From assembly GCF_005871205.1 (NCBI RefSeq), contig NZ_SWKM01000015.1, positions 419,005 through 483,004 on the forward strand: 64,000 bases of DNA, in the 5' to 3' direction. A model generated the notes under the pieces. It was not told the origin of the DNA. It saw nothing but the letters and a program-made list of their open reading frames with translations, and searched no databases. This document shows, in pieces, positions 48,795-57,213 of this stretch. Each line of letters opens with the position of its first letter. Positions within the stretch are counted from its first letter, which is position 1. The stretch is from Marinobacter alexandrii. Lineage in GTDB: Bacteria; Pseudomonadota; Gammaproteobacteria; Pseudomonadales; Oleiphilaceae. A program made the translations under genes and the position numbers.

Positions 48795-48875
48795 GCCTAA
48801 CGCCGTGGTGACGGGCACGCAGCTTGCTGAGTGTCCCAGTGAGCGACAGCGAACGAGTTGACTACTTTGTTAGGC
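48795..48875 (-). repeat. attC site
   Basis: GCCTAACGCCGTGGTG on the left and TTTGTTAGGC on the right, 81 bases, with perfectly matching 7-base cores GCCTAAC and GTTAGGC. The GNAT stop at 48870 lies in the right core. Confidence 0.85.
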
Positions 48876-49346
48876 ATTTTCACCGTTGAGAGATAATTCC
48901 ATCGGAACATACTCGATACCATTTTCTTTCATAGCCTTGTCGGTGCTATGGAACCCCATTTTTTCGTAGACCGCCACAGCGTAAGGCGACGAATGAACGA
49001 TGAGCTTTGACAGCGATGGATTTGCTACCAAGACCTTCTTCATAGCTTGGGACAACAAGCCCTTGGCAATTCCCCGGCGGCGAACTGTGACAAAGAGCAT
49101 CGCAATACTATTGGGTGGCGTAAACTCTAGGACGCCAGCCAGGCGGTCCCCATACTCCGCGACCAAAACGAATCCGCCTGATCGTATTCTTTCTTTCATT
49201 GCATCGGGGTTCGCAAATCGAAAAAACTCCGCGATTCCTTCGTCATCGTAATCTGGTGCTACGAACTCATTGAAAACACCTTCAACCAAGGCATTAACCG
49301 CTTCCTCTTCGCCATTAACCATCTCTCGGTAGGTGGTGCTTTCCAT
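48870..49346 (-). CDS. GNAT acetyltransferase (cassette)
   Basis: The 158-residue protein has the acetyl-CoA motif VTVRRRGIAKGLLSQAM and a YEKMGF-type end motif. The first in-frame start is a GTG at 49364; the ATG at 49346 (MESTTYREM) looks more likely. The substrate cannot be told. TAA stop lies in the attC core. Confidence 0.87.
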   Translation of the reverse strand: MESTTYREMVNGEEEAVNALVEGVFNEFVAPDYDDEGIAEFFRFANPDAMKERIRSGGFVLVAEYGDRLAGVLEFTPPNSIAMLFVTVRRRGIAKGLLSQAMKKVLVANPSLSKLIVHSSPYAVAVYEKMGFHSTDKAMKENGIEYVPMELSLNGENA

Positions 49347-49365
49347 CGGAGCATCTTCTTTCACT

Positions 49366-49440
49366 GCCTAACGCTTGCCAGTATGCGCGCCTTTGTAGTG
49401 GAGGCGAAGCCGCAACGAAAAGGCGTCGCAGTGCCTGCAC
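49366..49440 (-). repeat. attC site interrupted by an IS110-type element
   Basis: GCCTAACGCTTGCCAGTATG, the inner palindrome and GTGCCTGCAC are present, but the right core is replaced by TTGATACTGATTGAGCC, the end of the inserted element. Confidence 0.85.
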
Positions 49441-49906
49441 TTGATACTGATTGAGCCTTCTCCCCAGCCCAGCGGTTGCCCGCTAAGCTGGAAGGCGACC
49501 AAGCACTACAAGGGAGAAGACTCAATGAACTTTTACCATAGCACCCACCGACATTATTGTGGAATCGACCTGCACGCCCGCAGTCCGTATGTCTGCATCA
49601 TCGATCAGCAGGAGGAGGTGTTGCTGCATAAGGAAATCGAAGCCCGTCCGGAACCGTTACTGGCGTTGCTCAAACCTTCCCGCGATGCCCTTGTCGTTGG
49701 CGTCGAGTACTGATTCCTTCAAGATCGCGATGCTCATGCGCGGTGGTAATTTCCCACTGGCTTACGTCTATCCCAAGGAAATGCGGGCCACCCGCGATCT
49801 ATTGCGCCGCCGCACCCGCATTATCCGGCATGGGGCCATGCTCAAGGCCCACGCAGTGAACACTTTGGGCCGATACGATCTGCCGACCAGCAAAGCCAAC
49901 AGTTAG
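49441..49906 (+). mobile_element. Defective IS110/IS1111-type element (copy 1)
   Basis: It shares its first 120 bases almost exactly with the element at 50489, including TTGATACTGATTGAGCCTTC at the left edge. The right part of the element, including the right inverted repeat, is missing. Between its end and the AbrB gene (49907-50126) I see nothing interpretable. Confidence 0.8.
49524..49906 (+). pseudogene. IS110-family transposase, deleted and truncated
   Basis: The reading starts MNFYHSTHRHYCGIDLHARS, a RuvC-like DEDD transposase N-terminus. An internal deletion of about 125 bases after GVEY removes the NDRID catalytic aspartates and shifts the frame; the rest reads FKIAMLMRGGNFPLAYVYP and stops near residue 120. 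It cannot be active. Confidence 0.85.
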
Positions 49907-50126
49907 TTACAACCCGTTGAGGACAAGCCTGGATGGCTCGCCCTATCAATCATTGCCGTATCTTCAAAAAAAGAGTATCGACAGTTGCGGTATTGAAGCC
50001 GTCGGTCGGGATTGTGATTTCAAGAAAAAAGCGGACGGTTGTAACGCCAAGATTTGCAGATGCTGACAGAATCGAAGCGCGTGTTAACAATCTGCAACAG
50101 CGTCTGGTTCTGTCTCAGAGTTCCAA
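49907..50126. other. Unassigned sequence left of the antitoxin gene
   Basis: About 220 bases where the right end of IS copy 1, an attC right core, and any toxin partner would be expected. None is recognisable. Confidence 0.4.
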
Positions 50127-50333
50127 TCACGCGTCGTCCTCGTGCATTTGGCCTTCCACCAGCTGCATTAGCTCCACCTGTTTCTTGTCATGGCGAGCCA
50201 GACGGTAACTGCCATCGAGCATCTCCACCAAAAACAAATAGTCGCCGATGTTTGCCTGCAAGGCCTCAATGACCTCCTCGGGAAGGACAACGCCAGCGTG
50301 GCCATCGATGTCAAAAATTTCCAGCTCTATCAT
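50127..50333 (-). CDS. AbrB/MazE-type antitoxin-like protein without a partner
   Basis: The 68-residue protein reads MIELEIFDIDGHAGVVLPEE and then VIEALQANIGDYLFLVE, the swapped-hairpin beta-barrel pattern of AbrB/SpoVT DNA-binding antitoxins. A clear site (GAGAGGGG) precedes the ATG. The toxin gene that normally follows is absent; instead there is 220 bases of scrambled sequence and the defective IS. It is a cassette gene. Confidence 0.78.
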   Translation of the reverse strand: MIELEIFDIDGHAGVVLPEEVIEALQANIGDYLFLVEMLDGSYRLARHDKKQVELMQLVEGQMHEDDA

Positions 50334-50419
50334 GGTTGTTCCCCTCTCGGAATGCACAGGGCTACATCTCTCAGATTAGTACAAAAATACCTCACTGACG
50401 GTTCTTCGGCATGTAAGGT

Positions 50420-50488
50420 ACCTAACGCAGAGGGCACCGGTGGCCTTTACAGAGCGAAGCGGCGTAAAGGGCATCCGTGTGACGCGAA
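50420..50488 (-). repeat. attC site split by an IS110-type element
   Basis: The left part ACCTAACGCAGAGGGCACC and the inner palindrome GCCTTTACAGAGCG...GTAAAGGGC are here. The right core GGTTATG lies at 52079-52086, on the other side of the element. Removing the element restores an attC of normal length that closes the ABM cassette. Confidence 0.88.
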
Positions 50489-52077
50489 TTGATACTGATT
50501 GAGCCTTCTCCCCAGCCCAGCGGTTGCCCGCTAAGCTGGAAGGCGACCAAGCACTACAAGGGAGAAGACTCAATGAACTTTTACCATAGCACCCACCGTC
50601 ATTATTGTGGAATCGATCTGCACGCCCGCAGCCTTTATGTCTGTATCCTCAATCAGGCCGGTGAGGTGTTGCTACACAAGGAGATTAAGGCCCAGCCATA
50701 ACCGCTACTGGCGCTGCTCGATCCCTTCCGAGATGATCTGGTCATTGGCGTCGAATGCATGCACTGCTGGTACTGGGTGTCAGATTTGTGCGAAGAGCAA
50801 AGCATCCACTTCATTCTGGGCCACGCCCTCTACATGAAAGCGATCCACGGCGGTAAAACCAAGAACGACCGCATCGACTCCTTCAAGATTGCCATGCTGA
50901 TGCGCGGTGGTAACTTCCCTCTGGCATATGTGTATCCCAAGGCCATGCGCGCAACCCGCGATCTGCTCAGACGACGAACCCGGATCGTTCAGCACGGGGC
51001 CATGCTGAAGGCCCATGTAGTGAACACCACCAGCCAGTACAACCTGCCGCCGAACCGGGTCAACTTGAAGAATCTCAATGCTCGTACCCAACTGCACAAC
51101 ACCTTTGAGCAACCGGAGGTGCAGCGCAACGTTGATCTGGATCTGGCCATCCTCCACTTCTACCATCAGGAACTCAGCAAGCTGGAATGGCACCTGGAGC
51201 AACAAGCCAAACAGCACGATCCCACGTCACTCAGTGTGCTACGCACCATTCCCGGTGTTGGGCGCATTCTGGCACTGACCATCCTGTATGAGATTGGCGA
51301 TATCGAACGCTTCGAATCCGTGCAGAAATTTGCCTCCTACGCCCGGCTCATCAAGTGCAAAGCCGAATCTGCAGGGAAAAGCTACGGCACCCAGGGCAAC
51401 AAAATCGGTAATGCCCATCTGAAGTGGGCCTTCTCAGAAGCGGCGGTGCTCTTTCTGCGGAACAACGACAAGGCCCAGCGCTACCTGCAAAAACTTCAGA
51501 GACGCATGAACAAGGCTAAAGCGCTGTCCGCGTTGGCCCACAAACTCGGCCGTGCCACCTATTTCATGCTCAAGCATCGGAGGGTCTTCGATGAACAACG
51601 ATTCCTGACAGGTTAGTCACGCCACGGGCGTGAGCATGATGCCTAACTGGATCAGCAAGGATGATACTAAAAGCCGGAGGTCTGCTGACTGGCACTCGAT
51701 GCCAAGCCGGTTTTATATCACCGCCGTTGAAGCCAGCGCGACTTGATTAGCCACCCCGTGTGCGTGCCTTAATACCATGAGCCAGTGCGCTTACACCGGC
51801 CCTGAGCCTGAACCTAACTGGAGCCCTGCAGCCCGTCGTTTGAATAGTGCCAGTGACCGGTTAACCGATGAATGTCTGGTGCCCCTGACCCACCGATGGA
51901 ACGACCGGTCAGGCCGTGGCCTAAAGCCACCTAAGAGAGCCCCTATATGTGTTTGCTGTAAGTGCCTGACAGCCCTACGAGACTGACGAAGCAGGCGTTC
52001 TCGCTCATGGGTTTAGATTGGCCGCTGGCGCGGCCAAAAAAACGACTATTGCCTATTGATTCCGAGAAGGCTCATAT
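50489..52077 (+). mobile_element. IS110/IS1111-type element (copy 2), inserted in attC
   Basis: About 1.59 kb with subterminal inverted repeats TGAGCCTTCTC (50500-50510) and GAGAAGGCTCA (52064-52074). No target duplication is seen, as expected for the family. A known IS1111 subgroup targets attC sites, and this position inside the right core matches that habit. The long 3' non-coding part (51617-52063) contains a CACGCC/GGGCGTG hairpin after the stop but no further gene. Confidence 0.88.
50573..51616 (+). pseudogene. IS110-family transposase with one nonsense codon
   Basis: A 347-codon frame has the DEDD N-terminal domain (YCGIDLHARS, KTKNDRIDSFKIAM) and the C-terminal Transposase_20 domain (RTIPGVGRILALTILYEIGD, with the SYGTQGNKIGNAHLKWA serine region). 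Codon 43 is TAA (50699-50701) where copy 1 has GAA (Glu). One base change thus inactivates it unless read through. Confidence 0.9.
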
Positions 52078-52109
52078 GGGTTATGTGGCACGTAAACGAT
52101 TCCGTCGGA

Positions 52110-52418
52110 CTACTCCTCGTGACTTCGCGTAAAGTCGTCAACTTCATCGTATACGGTCACGGAAATCCGCTCACCTATCTCCCGCATCCCCTTCATCTCG
52201 GAGGGATTGTCCGCCACCCAAAAGGCCTTCCAGTTCTCTACTGAATCCCACTTTGCCACTGTCAGAATTTCAGTTGGATCCTCTGGACTACGAAGCATGA
52301 AACTACCCAATGCTCCGGCCATAGTCTCATGTATATGATTCGTGGTGCGGCTCCACACCTCTTGGAAATTTGCGAAGTCTTCTTCCCTTACTTTCCAGCG
52401 GTAAACTACTCGAATCAC
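52110..52418 (-). CDS. Antibiotic biosynthesis monooxygenase-domain protein (cassette)
   Basis: The 102-residue dimeric ferredoxin-like domain reads VVYRWKVREEDFANFQEVW and later LTVAKWDSVENWKAFW. ABM-fold proteins include quinone monooxygenases and haem-degrading enzymes. It starts with GTG after AAGGGGGTAAG. Its attC carries the inserted IS copy 2. Confidence 0.85.
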   Translation of the reverse strand: MIRVVYRWKVREEDFANFQEVWSRTTNHIHETMAGALGSFMLRSPEDPTEILTVAKWDSVENWKAFWVADNPSEMKGMREIGERISVTVYDEVDDFTRSHEE

Positions 52419-52432
52419 CTTACCCCCTTCTC

Positions 52433-52516
52433 ACATAAGGCTTGCAGCATGCGCGCCCTTGGAATGGAGCCGAAGGCGCAATGTAATGGGCGTCGCCGTG
52501 CCTGCACTGGTTAATG
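52433..52516 (-). repeat. attC site
   Basis: ACATAAGGCTTGCAGCATGC on the left (core AAC changed to AAG) and CACTGGTTAATG on the right, 84 bases. The inner part matches the truncated attC at 48141 almost base for base. Confidence 0.8.
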
Positions 52517-52722
52517 GCCGGTTACCCGACGGTTTATCCCTGACATCCCGACTCGAATGCCTACTCCTAAATAGCTTGCACCTAACCTAGTCCATGGCGC
52601 GAGGAACCAGAACACGAAGCGCTCAGATTTTGCAGTGTTTTGCGGGGAGAAGAGTTGAACGGTGGTAAACATTTGAAAGCAACTCCCTGCTTTACTACCT
52701 GAATGCTTCCGAGGCCTTGGCC
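52517..52722. other. Mini-cassette without a clear gene
   Basis: About 206 bases between two attC sites. A minus-strand frame can be read (about 55 codons from an internal ATG), but it has no recognisable family or good start. Confidence 0.5.
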
Positions 52723-52811
52723 CATTAACGCTGATGATAACCGGCGCCGGAGCGCAGCGGAGGGACCAAAAGCGGTACGCTTTTGGCGTCCGGTTGACCG
52801 CTTGGTTATGC
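52723..52811 (-). repeat. attC site
   Basis: CATTAACGCTGATGATAACC on the left and CCGCTTGGTTATGC on the right, 89 bases, with an inner CCAAAAGCGGTACGCTTTTGG palindrome (quoted 20 or fewer at a time: CCAAAAGCG and CGCTTTTGG arms). Confidence 0.82.
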
Positions 52812-52814
52812 GAG

Positions 52815-53186
52815 TTAGCGCCGTAGTGAAAATTGGGATATAAACCGACCAAGCTCTTCTCCGGGTATCGGTATGAATGAGGTAGTATCTTTCGCCAATT
52901 CCGCCCTCCTGAGCAACCTATGATTGCCATCAATAACCCACTCGTAGTCATCAATCACAGCGACTAAAAGAGGCTGATTTAATCTCGAATCGCTAATTTG
53001 AGATAGGGCTTCATGGTTGATGAAGTCGTTCCTGTTGCACTCAAGCAGCCTGCTGGTTTCGCACTCATGGATCTGGTACTGGCCTGGATTATTGTTGATT
53101 TCCTCGATAAGAGCCGCTACGTCTACTTGAACACCAAATACCTGAAGGACAGAAACTTCATCGGCTACGCCTGTTTCGAGAATCAT
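52815..53186 (-). CDS. ParB/Srx-like domain protein (cassette)
   Basis: The 123-residue protein has the motif WVIDGNHRLLRRAEL, the phosphate-binding signature of ParB N-terminal/sulfiredoxin-like domains (CTPase or nuclease fold), after an N-terminal VDVAALIEEIN helix. No HTH is present, so it is not a chromosome-partition ParB. The start at 53186 is my choice; an earlier residue set reaches into the attC. Confidence 0.7.
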   Translation of the reverse strand: MILETGVADEVSVLQVFGVQVDVAALIEEINNNPGQYQIHECETSRLLECNRNDFINHEALSQISDSRLNQPLLVAVIDDYEWVIDGNHRLLRRAELAKDTTSFIPIPGEELGRFISQFSLRR

Positions 53187-53204
53187 GACCTGTCCATGTT
53201 TAGC

Positions 53205-53276
53205 GCATAACGCCCGCAACACCGGACAATTTGTAGCGCAGCGAAAAATTGTTCCGAGTGCTTGCGATTGTTATAT
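53205..53276 (-). repeat. attC site
   Basis: GCATAACGCCCGCAACACCG on the left and CTTGCGATTGTTATAT on the right, 72 bases; ACAATTT and AAAATTGT form the inner arms. The next gene stops in the right core. Confidence 0.85.
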
Positions 53277-54215
53277 TTTTGCTTGAATGTCGACAGAGCC
53301 AACACCCCAACCCCCACCATCTTGTTGATTAAAAACCAAGTTCGTCTTGGTGAGGAATGAACTATCTGTGCCCATCCATTTAGCTAGCGTTGCTTTCTCA
53401 TCAGATAGCTGTATATCTTTCTTTGCAACTTCACTTTGAAGGATCTCTTGTATAATGCCAGCTGAAAAATCAGCCAAGCTGAGTAAGTCGGTTGTTCCGG
53501 CATCCTTTTCGAATGGCTTTGCAAACCCATATATTTCGTACAGATTGTCGCTATACATTGCTAGGCAGTGCCCAAATATGTTCTGTGTGTGGCTGAAATC
53601 CCGCCTTTTCCCATCTACATTTATTGAATCGTGATCGCATAACCACAATATCTTTTGACCTGAGAAAGCAACGAGTGACATAAATATGCTAATTGCATGA
53701 CATACCCGAAGTACTTTTTCTGACTCCTTGCCTTTCCATTCGCCCAAGTCGTTCTTTCGGAATATCTCTACAATTTGATCGTGGGCCTCTTTTTTATCAA
53801 GCCCAAAAAGACTCGGGATTCTCTGATCCACAGAAATGGTAATCAAGGCACCGTGAATGAAACTGTCAGCAAGTCTAAGAAATTCCTCCAGTGACCTAGA
53901 TATTGGGCCATAGCTTAGATCTTTAAAGCCAAACTCTTTCCACGGATCGTTTAGTCCGTGTTTGACCCTCAACTCTTTGGCTTTCTCTTCAAAAACAACT
54001 CTTTTGTCAGCGGAGCAAATCAAAAAGGAGTATGTAGAAAAGTCTGCACCTTTGTGCTCTCCGCCAAAATCTGAAAGGATAAAAAGTCCTTTGTCTTCAG
54101 AAAAATTAGGAAGGGAGGCAAGCTTCTCAGCTTCTTTTGCAAGCAGTCGCCCATACAAAGGATGCTCTTCCGTTAATTTAGGAACCTTGAAGGGACCACG
54201 TTTAATTACGCTCAT
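53271..54215 (-). CDS. Large cassette protein of unknown function
   Basis: A 314-residue soluble protein. It begins with a strand-rich part (GLFILSDFGGEHKGADFSTY) and has a middle ILWLCDHDSINVDGKRRDFS segment. The scatter of acidic residues on strands (LSDFGG, LCDHDS) faintly recalls RNase H-like DUF3800 proteins, but I cannot assign it. Good ribosome-binding site AGAGGAAGC. Its upstream attC is broken by the IS1182-type element. Confidence 0.72.
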   Translation of the reverse strand: MSVIKRGPFKVPKLTEEHPLYGRLLAKEAEKLASLPNFSEDKGLFILSDFGGEHKGADFSTYSFLICSADKRVVFEEKAKELRVKHGLNDPWKEFGFKDLSYGPISRSLEEFLRLADSFIHGALITISVDQRIPSLFGLDKKEAHDQIVEIFRKNDLGEWKGKESEKVLRVCHAISIFMSLVAFSGQKILWLCDHDSINVDGKRRDFSHTQNIFGHCLAMYSDNLYEIYGFAKPFEKDAGTTDLLSLADFSAGIIQEILQSEVAKKDIQLSDEKATLAKWMGTDSSFLTKTNLVFNQQDGGGWGVGSVDIQAKI

Positions 54216-54234
54216 GCTTCCTCTAAAATATAAC

Positions 54235-56063
54235 GAGGCTGTAGAAAAACCCGATTCCGAGTCGTTCCCAGCGCCTGATTCCTAAAATTTTTGTAGCGGC
54301 CACCAGCTAGTCGATTATCGACATTCCGATGATCAGCCATCAGTTTCGGCCCTTGACGGTCTCAGTGTCGGTATTGCTGACTTCCAGCAGCCCCATTTCC
54401 GGCCCTTCTGGTCCCTGATCAAGCGGCTAACCGCCCGTAATTCGCCAGCTTCTCAATATTGTGCACCAGGCAGTATAGCTGCCACTGGCCCTGCACCTTC
54501 TTCTTGCCTCGCAAGCTGAAGCGGTTCAGTCGCTTCGTCGTACCGATATTGCCGAATACCGGCTCAACAACCGACATACGGTGACTGTAAATCTCTTTGC
54601 CCTGACGGCTGTCGACGCGTTGCTTCATCCAATCGGTGTAAGTGGGCCCGCGCTTTAACTCCAGAGTGTAGGAGACTTGCCGTCCTTTGCCTTTGCGATG
54701 GTTGGCGGAGTCCGGGTTCTGCATGCATTGGTGTTTCCTGGAACACTGCCGACACTGGAGTAGCCGGCCCTGAAAATGAGCCCGAGACATACCATTCTGA
54801 TCGGTTCTCGTGCCCTCGTAGTGCAAGGATTCACCGGTTGGACAGATGCAGGTCATGGTCACAGGATCAAACTGGAATTCACTGGCCGGGATGGTCTTCT
54901 TCCAGCCGGTATCCGGCAGGTTTTGATGTCGCTTGCCGTACTTCTCTTTCTGGTTCTGGAACTTCGGGTCCCGGCTGCGGAATCGGTTGTCCGGTACGTA
55001 GCCGTTGATCTGCCGTTCGTGCAGGTATTTCATGTTGGCTTCGTTGGCGAAGCCGGTGTCGGCGGTGACAACCGTGCCTTGTTGGTAGATGCTCTCGGCG
55101 ATACCCAGCTTCTTGAAGCGGGCCTCGACGGTTTCCAGCACCGGTTGCAAGGTGTGGTGTTCCTGGCCTTCGCCGAAGGCCTGGGCGTCAATGATGATCT
55201 GGTGTTTCTTGTCCACCGTGGCCACACCGTTGTAGCCCTGGATCGTGCCCTTGCTGGTCGTCATCTTGGCGCTTTCGTTATCGGTGATGTTGCTCTTCAC
55301 TTCCTTGTTCCGCTTCCCCCGGCCCATCCTTGGCCGGTTCGTCTTTAGGAAGCGGTCCACTTTCTTCAGGGATTCGTCCAGGGAGAGGACCGTCTTTGCC
55401 CGGCGGATGTCCCGGTCCAGTTCGGCTTCGGTTTCCGCCTCGTCCCGCTCATGGTGCTCCTTCAAGTGGTGGCGGATCAGTCGTCGCAACTTCTTCCGTT
55501 TCTCTTCCAGTTCCTTGAACGTGCCGGACCATTCCTTGGCGGCATTCGAGGGCATCTTGCAGCCGTCGATGGCGAAGAGTTCGTTGCCTAGAAGACCCTG
55601 TTCATGGCAAACCAGCAGCACCTGCTCGAACAGCTCTTCAATTTCCTCGGCATGGCTACTGACGAACTTCGCCAGGGTGGTGAAGTGCGGAACGGTATCG
55701 CAGGACAGAGCCTTGAAGATGATGTTGGTCTCGCAGCACCACTGCATCTCGCGGCTGGAGGTGATGCCTTTGGAGTAAGCGAACAGGATGATCTTGAGCA
55801 GGATGGCCGGGTCGTAGGCCAAGCGGCCGGTGTCTTCGTTGCGGTATTTGGGATGGAAAACCGACAGGTCCAGCTTGTGCTCGATCAGGTAGTGCACCGC
55901 GTGTTCGAAGGTGCCGGGTTGAAGCTGTTCCTGGTAGTTGATCACGACCATGGCGCTCTGGTCGTAGTTGTAATGCTTGAAGCGGGGCATGCCGACGACT
56001 CCTTGTCCGTTTGCCTGATCCTACCAAACCGGAGCGGGGATTTCGGGGTTTTTCTACAGCCTC
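54235..56063 (-). mobile_element. IS1182-type insertion sequence at an attC core
   Basis: The ends are GAGGCTGTAGAAAAACCC and its inverse GGGTTTTTCTACAGCCTC, 1829 bases apart, around one transposase gene. The left flank is ATATAAC and the right flank AACGCC, so AAC appears on both sides and the left core of the VOC cassette attC (ATATAACGCC) is split. Confidence 0.9.
54419..55990 (-). CDS. IS1182-family DDE transposase
   Basis: The 523-residue protein has the N-terminal DNA-binding part (RFKHYNYDQSAMVVINYQEQ), catalytic Asp in LFAIDGCKMPSNAAKEW, the second in VVTADTGFANEANMKYL, and Glu in VEPVFGNIGTTKRLNRF. It has no internal stop and may be active. Confidence 0.93.
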   Translation of the reverse strand: MPRFKHYNYDQSAMVVINYQEQLQPGTFEHAVHYLIEHKLDLSVFHPKYRNEDTGRLAYDPAILLKIILFAYSKGITSSREMQWCCETNIIFKALSCDTVPHFTTLAKFVSSHAEEIEELFEQVLLVCHEQGLLGNELFAIDGCKMPSNAAKEWSGTFKELEEKRKKLRRLIRHHLKEHHERDEAETEAELDRDIRRAKTVLSLDESLKKVDRFLKTNRPRMGRGKRNKEVKSNITDNESAKMTTSKGTIQGYNGVATVDKKHQIIIDAQAFGEGQEHHTLQPVLETVEARFKKLGIAESIYQQGTVVTADTGFANEANMKYLHERQINGYVPDNRFRSRDPKFQNQKEKYGKRHQNLPDTGWKKTIPASEFQFDPVTMTCICPTGESLHYEGTRTDQNGMSRAHFQGRLLQCRQCSRKHQCMQNPDSANHRKGKGRQVSYTLELKRGPTYTDWMKQRVDSRQGKEIYSHRMSVVEPVFGNIGTTKRLNRFSLRGKKKVQGQWQLYCLVHNIEKLANYGRLAA

Positions 56064-56164
56064 AACGCCAATATTCAGCGGCGGCCTTTGCGTAGCGAAG
56101 TGGAGAAAAGGCCGTCCGGTGGAGGCCCGTCAGGGCCGGAACGTACTGGAATGACTGGTTATGT
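56064..56164 (-). repeat. attC site, left core split by the IS1182-type element
   Basis: AACGCCAATATTCAGCGG on the left, inner GGCCTTTGC/GAAAAGGCC and GGCCCGTCAGGGCC palindromes, and GACTGGTTATGT on the right. The first bases of the left core (ATATAAC) lie at 54228-54234 beyond the element. Confidence 0.87.
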
Positions 56165-56524
56165 GGTTGTGCGCTCATTGAACAAAATTCTGTTTGAAAA
56201 CGGATCTACCACTTCGAACACCCTATCACCCCAAGGTGCCGTCGTAATCTCTGGCCGAGAATACCTGTAACCTCGTGAAGCAATTTCGCGATGTAGGGCT
56301 TCAAGCTCATCAGTATTCACGAACGTTTTGGAACCGGGAGTACAATCTCCAGAGTGTTCACTGAGGTGGAAGACCAGTTCACCTCTCGAGACTTGCATAT
56401 AGATAGGGAAGCCCGGCTCAAAGCGATGCTCCCAATCGAGCGACATACCGAGGAAATCCAGGTAGAACTCCTTGGCCTTAGCCTCATCGAAGATTCGGAT
56501 GATTGGAATGGCTTGAAATTGCAT
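56159..56524 (-). CDS. VOC-family (glyoxalase/bleomycin-resistance-like) protein (cassette)
   Basis: The 121-residue protein has the VOC start IPIIRIFDEAKAKEFYLDFL and end RVFEVVDPFSNRILF, with metal-type His in VFHLSEHSGD. A small-molecule binding or resistance role is typical; VOC proteins are common in cassettes. The start follows AAGGAGAGC. Confidence 0.88.
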   Translation of the reverse strand: MQFQAIPIIRIFDEAKAKEFYLDFLGMSLDWEHRFEPGFPIYMQVSRGELVFHLSEHSGDCTPGSKTFVNTDELEALHREIASRGYRYSRPEITTAPWGDRVFEVVDPFSNRILFNERTTT

Positions 56525-56539
56525 CCATGCTCTCCTTAC

Positions 56540-56626
56540 ACATAACGCGAATATTAAGCGGCGCCCGACTAGGGCGTCCAGTGGACGGCCGCCAGGCCGG
56601 TAACGAACTTGAATGCCTGGTTAGAA
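56540..56626 (-). repeat. attC site
   Basis: ACATAACGCGAATATTAAGC on the left and GAATGCCTGGTTAGAA on the right, 87 bases, with GCGCCCGACTAGGGCGTC and GGCCGCCAGGCC inner stems. Confidence 0.88.
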
Positions 56627-56630
56627 AAGC

Positions 56631-57116
56631 CTATCCGCCAAAATTGGCGGCTGACTGGATCAGCGTGGCAGAATTTTGAACGCTCCATAAGACCATTTCC
56701 GAGAACACTTTCCGAAGCTCATCTCGTGCACTGTCCTTAGCCGCGCCAGTAACAATATTTTTGGCAGCATCCAGCAATCGGCGTTCTCTTCCTGGCGCCG
56801 ACCTAATTGCTTCCAGCCCCTTGGCGGTTAAACAAACGTTTTGAAATTTACCACCACGGTAGCTGTCGAAGGTGATGAAGCCTGTATTCGCCAGCCATCG
56901 AATAGTGGGTTCGGCCAGCGCTGCGGGGCTTTTATGCCGGAGATATGCGTTGATTTGGCCCGTTTCTTCCAAAGGTTGTTCAACCTCATCCCAATAATCG
57001 TCTCCAAGCTCCAGCGCCAACCCTGTTGGATCGACAGTCTTTGGGAGCGGGAAGTATTCGTACAGCTCTGCGAACAGTAGTCCGGATAAGGCTTCAAATA
57101 TCTCGATATTTTTCAT
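56631..57116 (-). CDS. Cassette protein of unknown function
   Basis: The 161-residue protein from MKNIEIFEALSG has a predicted winged-helix-like middle (TIRWLANTGFITFDSYRGG then VCLTAKGLEAI), reminiscent of small transcription-factor or ClpX-type helper domains. I cannot name a family. The longer frame to 57356 runs through an attC and is not used. Confidence 0.72.
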   Translation of the reverse strand: MKNIEIFEALSGLLFAELYEYFPLPKTVDPTGLALELGDDYWDEVEQPLEETGQINAYLRHKSPAALAEPTIRWLANTGFITFDSYRGGKFQNVCLTAKGLEAIRSAPGRERRLLDAAKNIVTGAAKDSARDELRKVFSEMVLWSVQNSATLIQSAANFGG

Positions 57117-57134
57117 ACATACCGTCCGATGGCT

Positions 57135-57208
57135 TTCTAACGCCCGCGTTACGGGTTGGTTTGGAGCGCAGCGTAAAACCAGTCTCCCAGTACACGCATT
57201 TGTTATGC
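57135..57208 (-). repeat. attC site
   Basis: TTCTAACGCCCGCGTTACGG on the left and ACGCATTTGTTATGC on the right, 74 bases; GGTTTGGAGCGC and GCGTAAAACC are the inner arms. Confidence 0.87.
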
Positions 57209-57213
57209 CATTC

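Noticed and set aside
52511..52954. 147-codon minus frame across 52511-52954
   Set aside because: It runs through a complete attC site and part of the ParB-like gene, so it cannot be one gene.
54419..55990. Palindromes inside the IS1182 gene as CRISPR-like repeats
   Set aside because: No regular repeat-spacer pattern anywhere in the window; attC sites vary in length and separate different genes.
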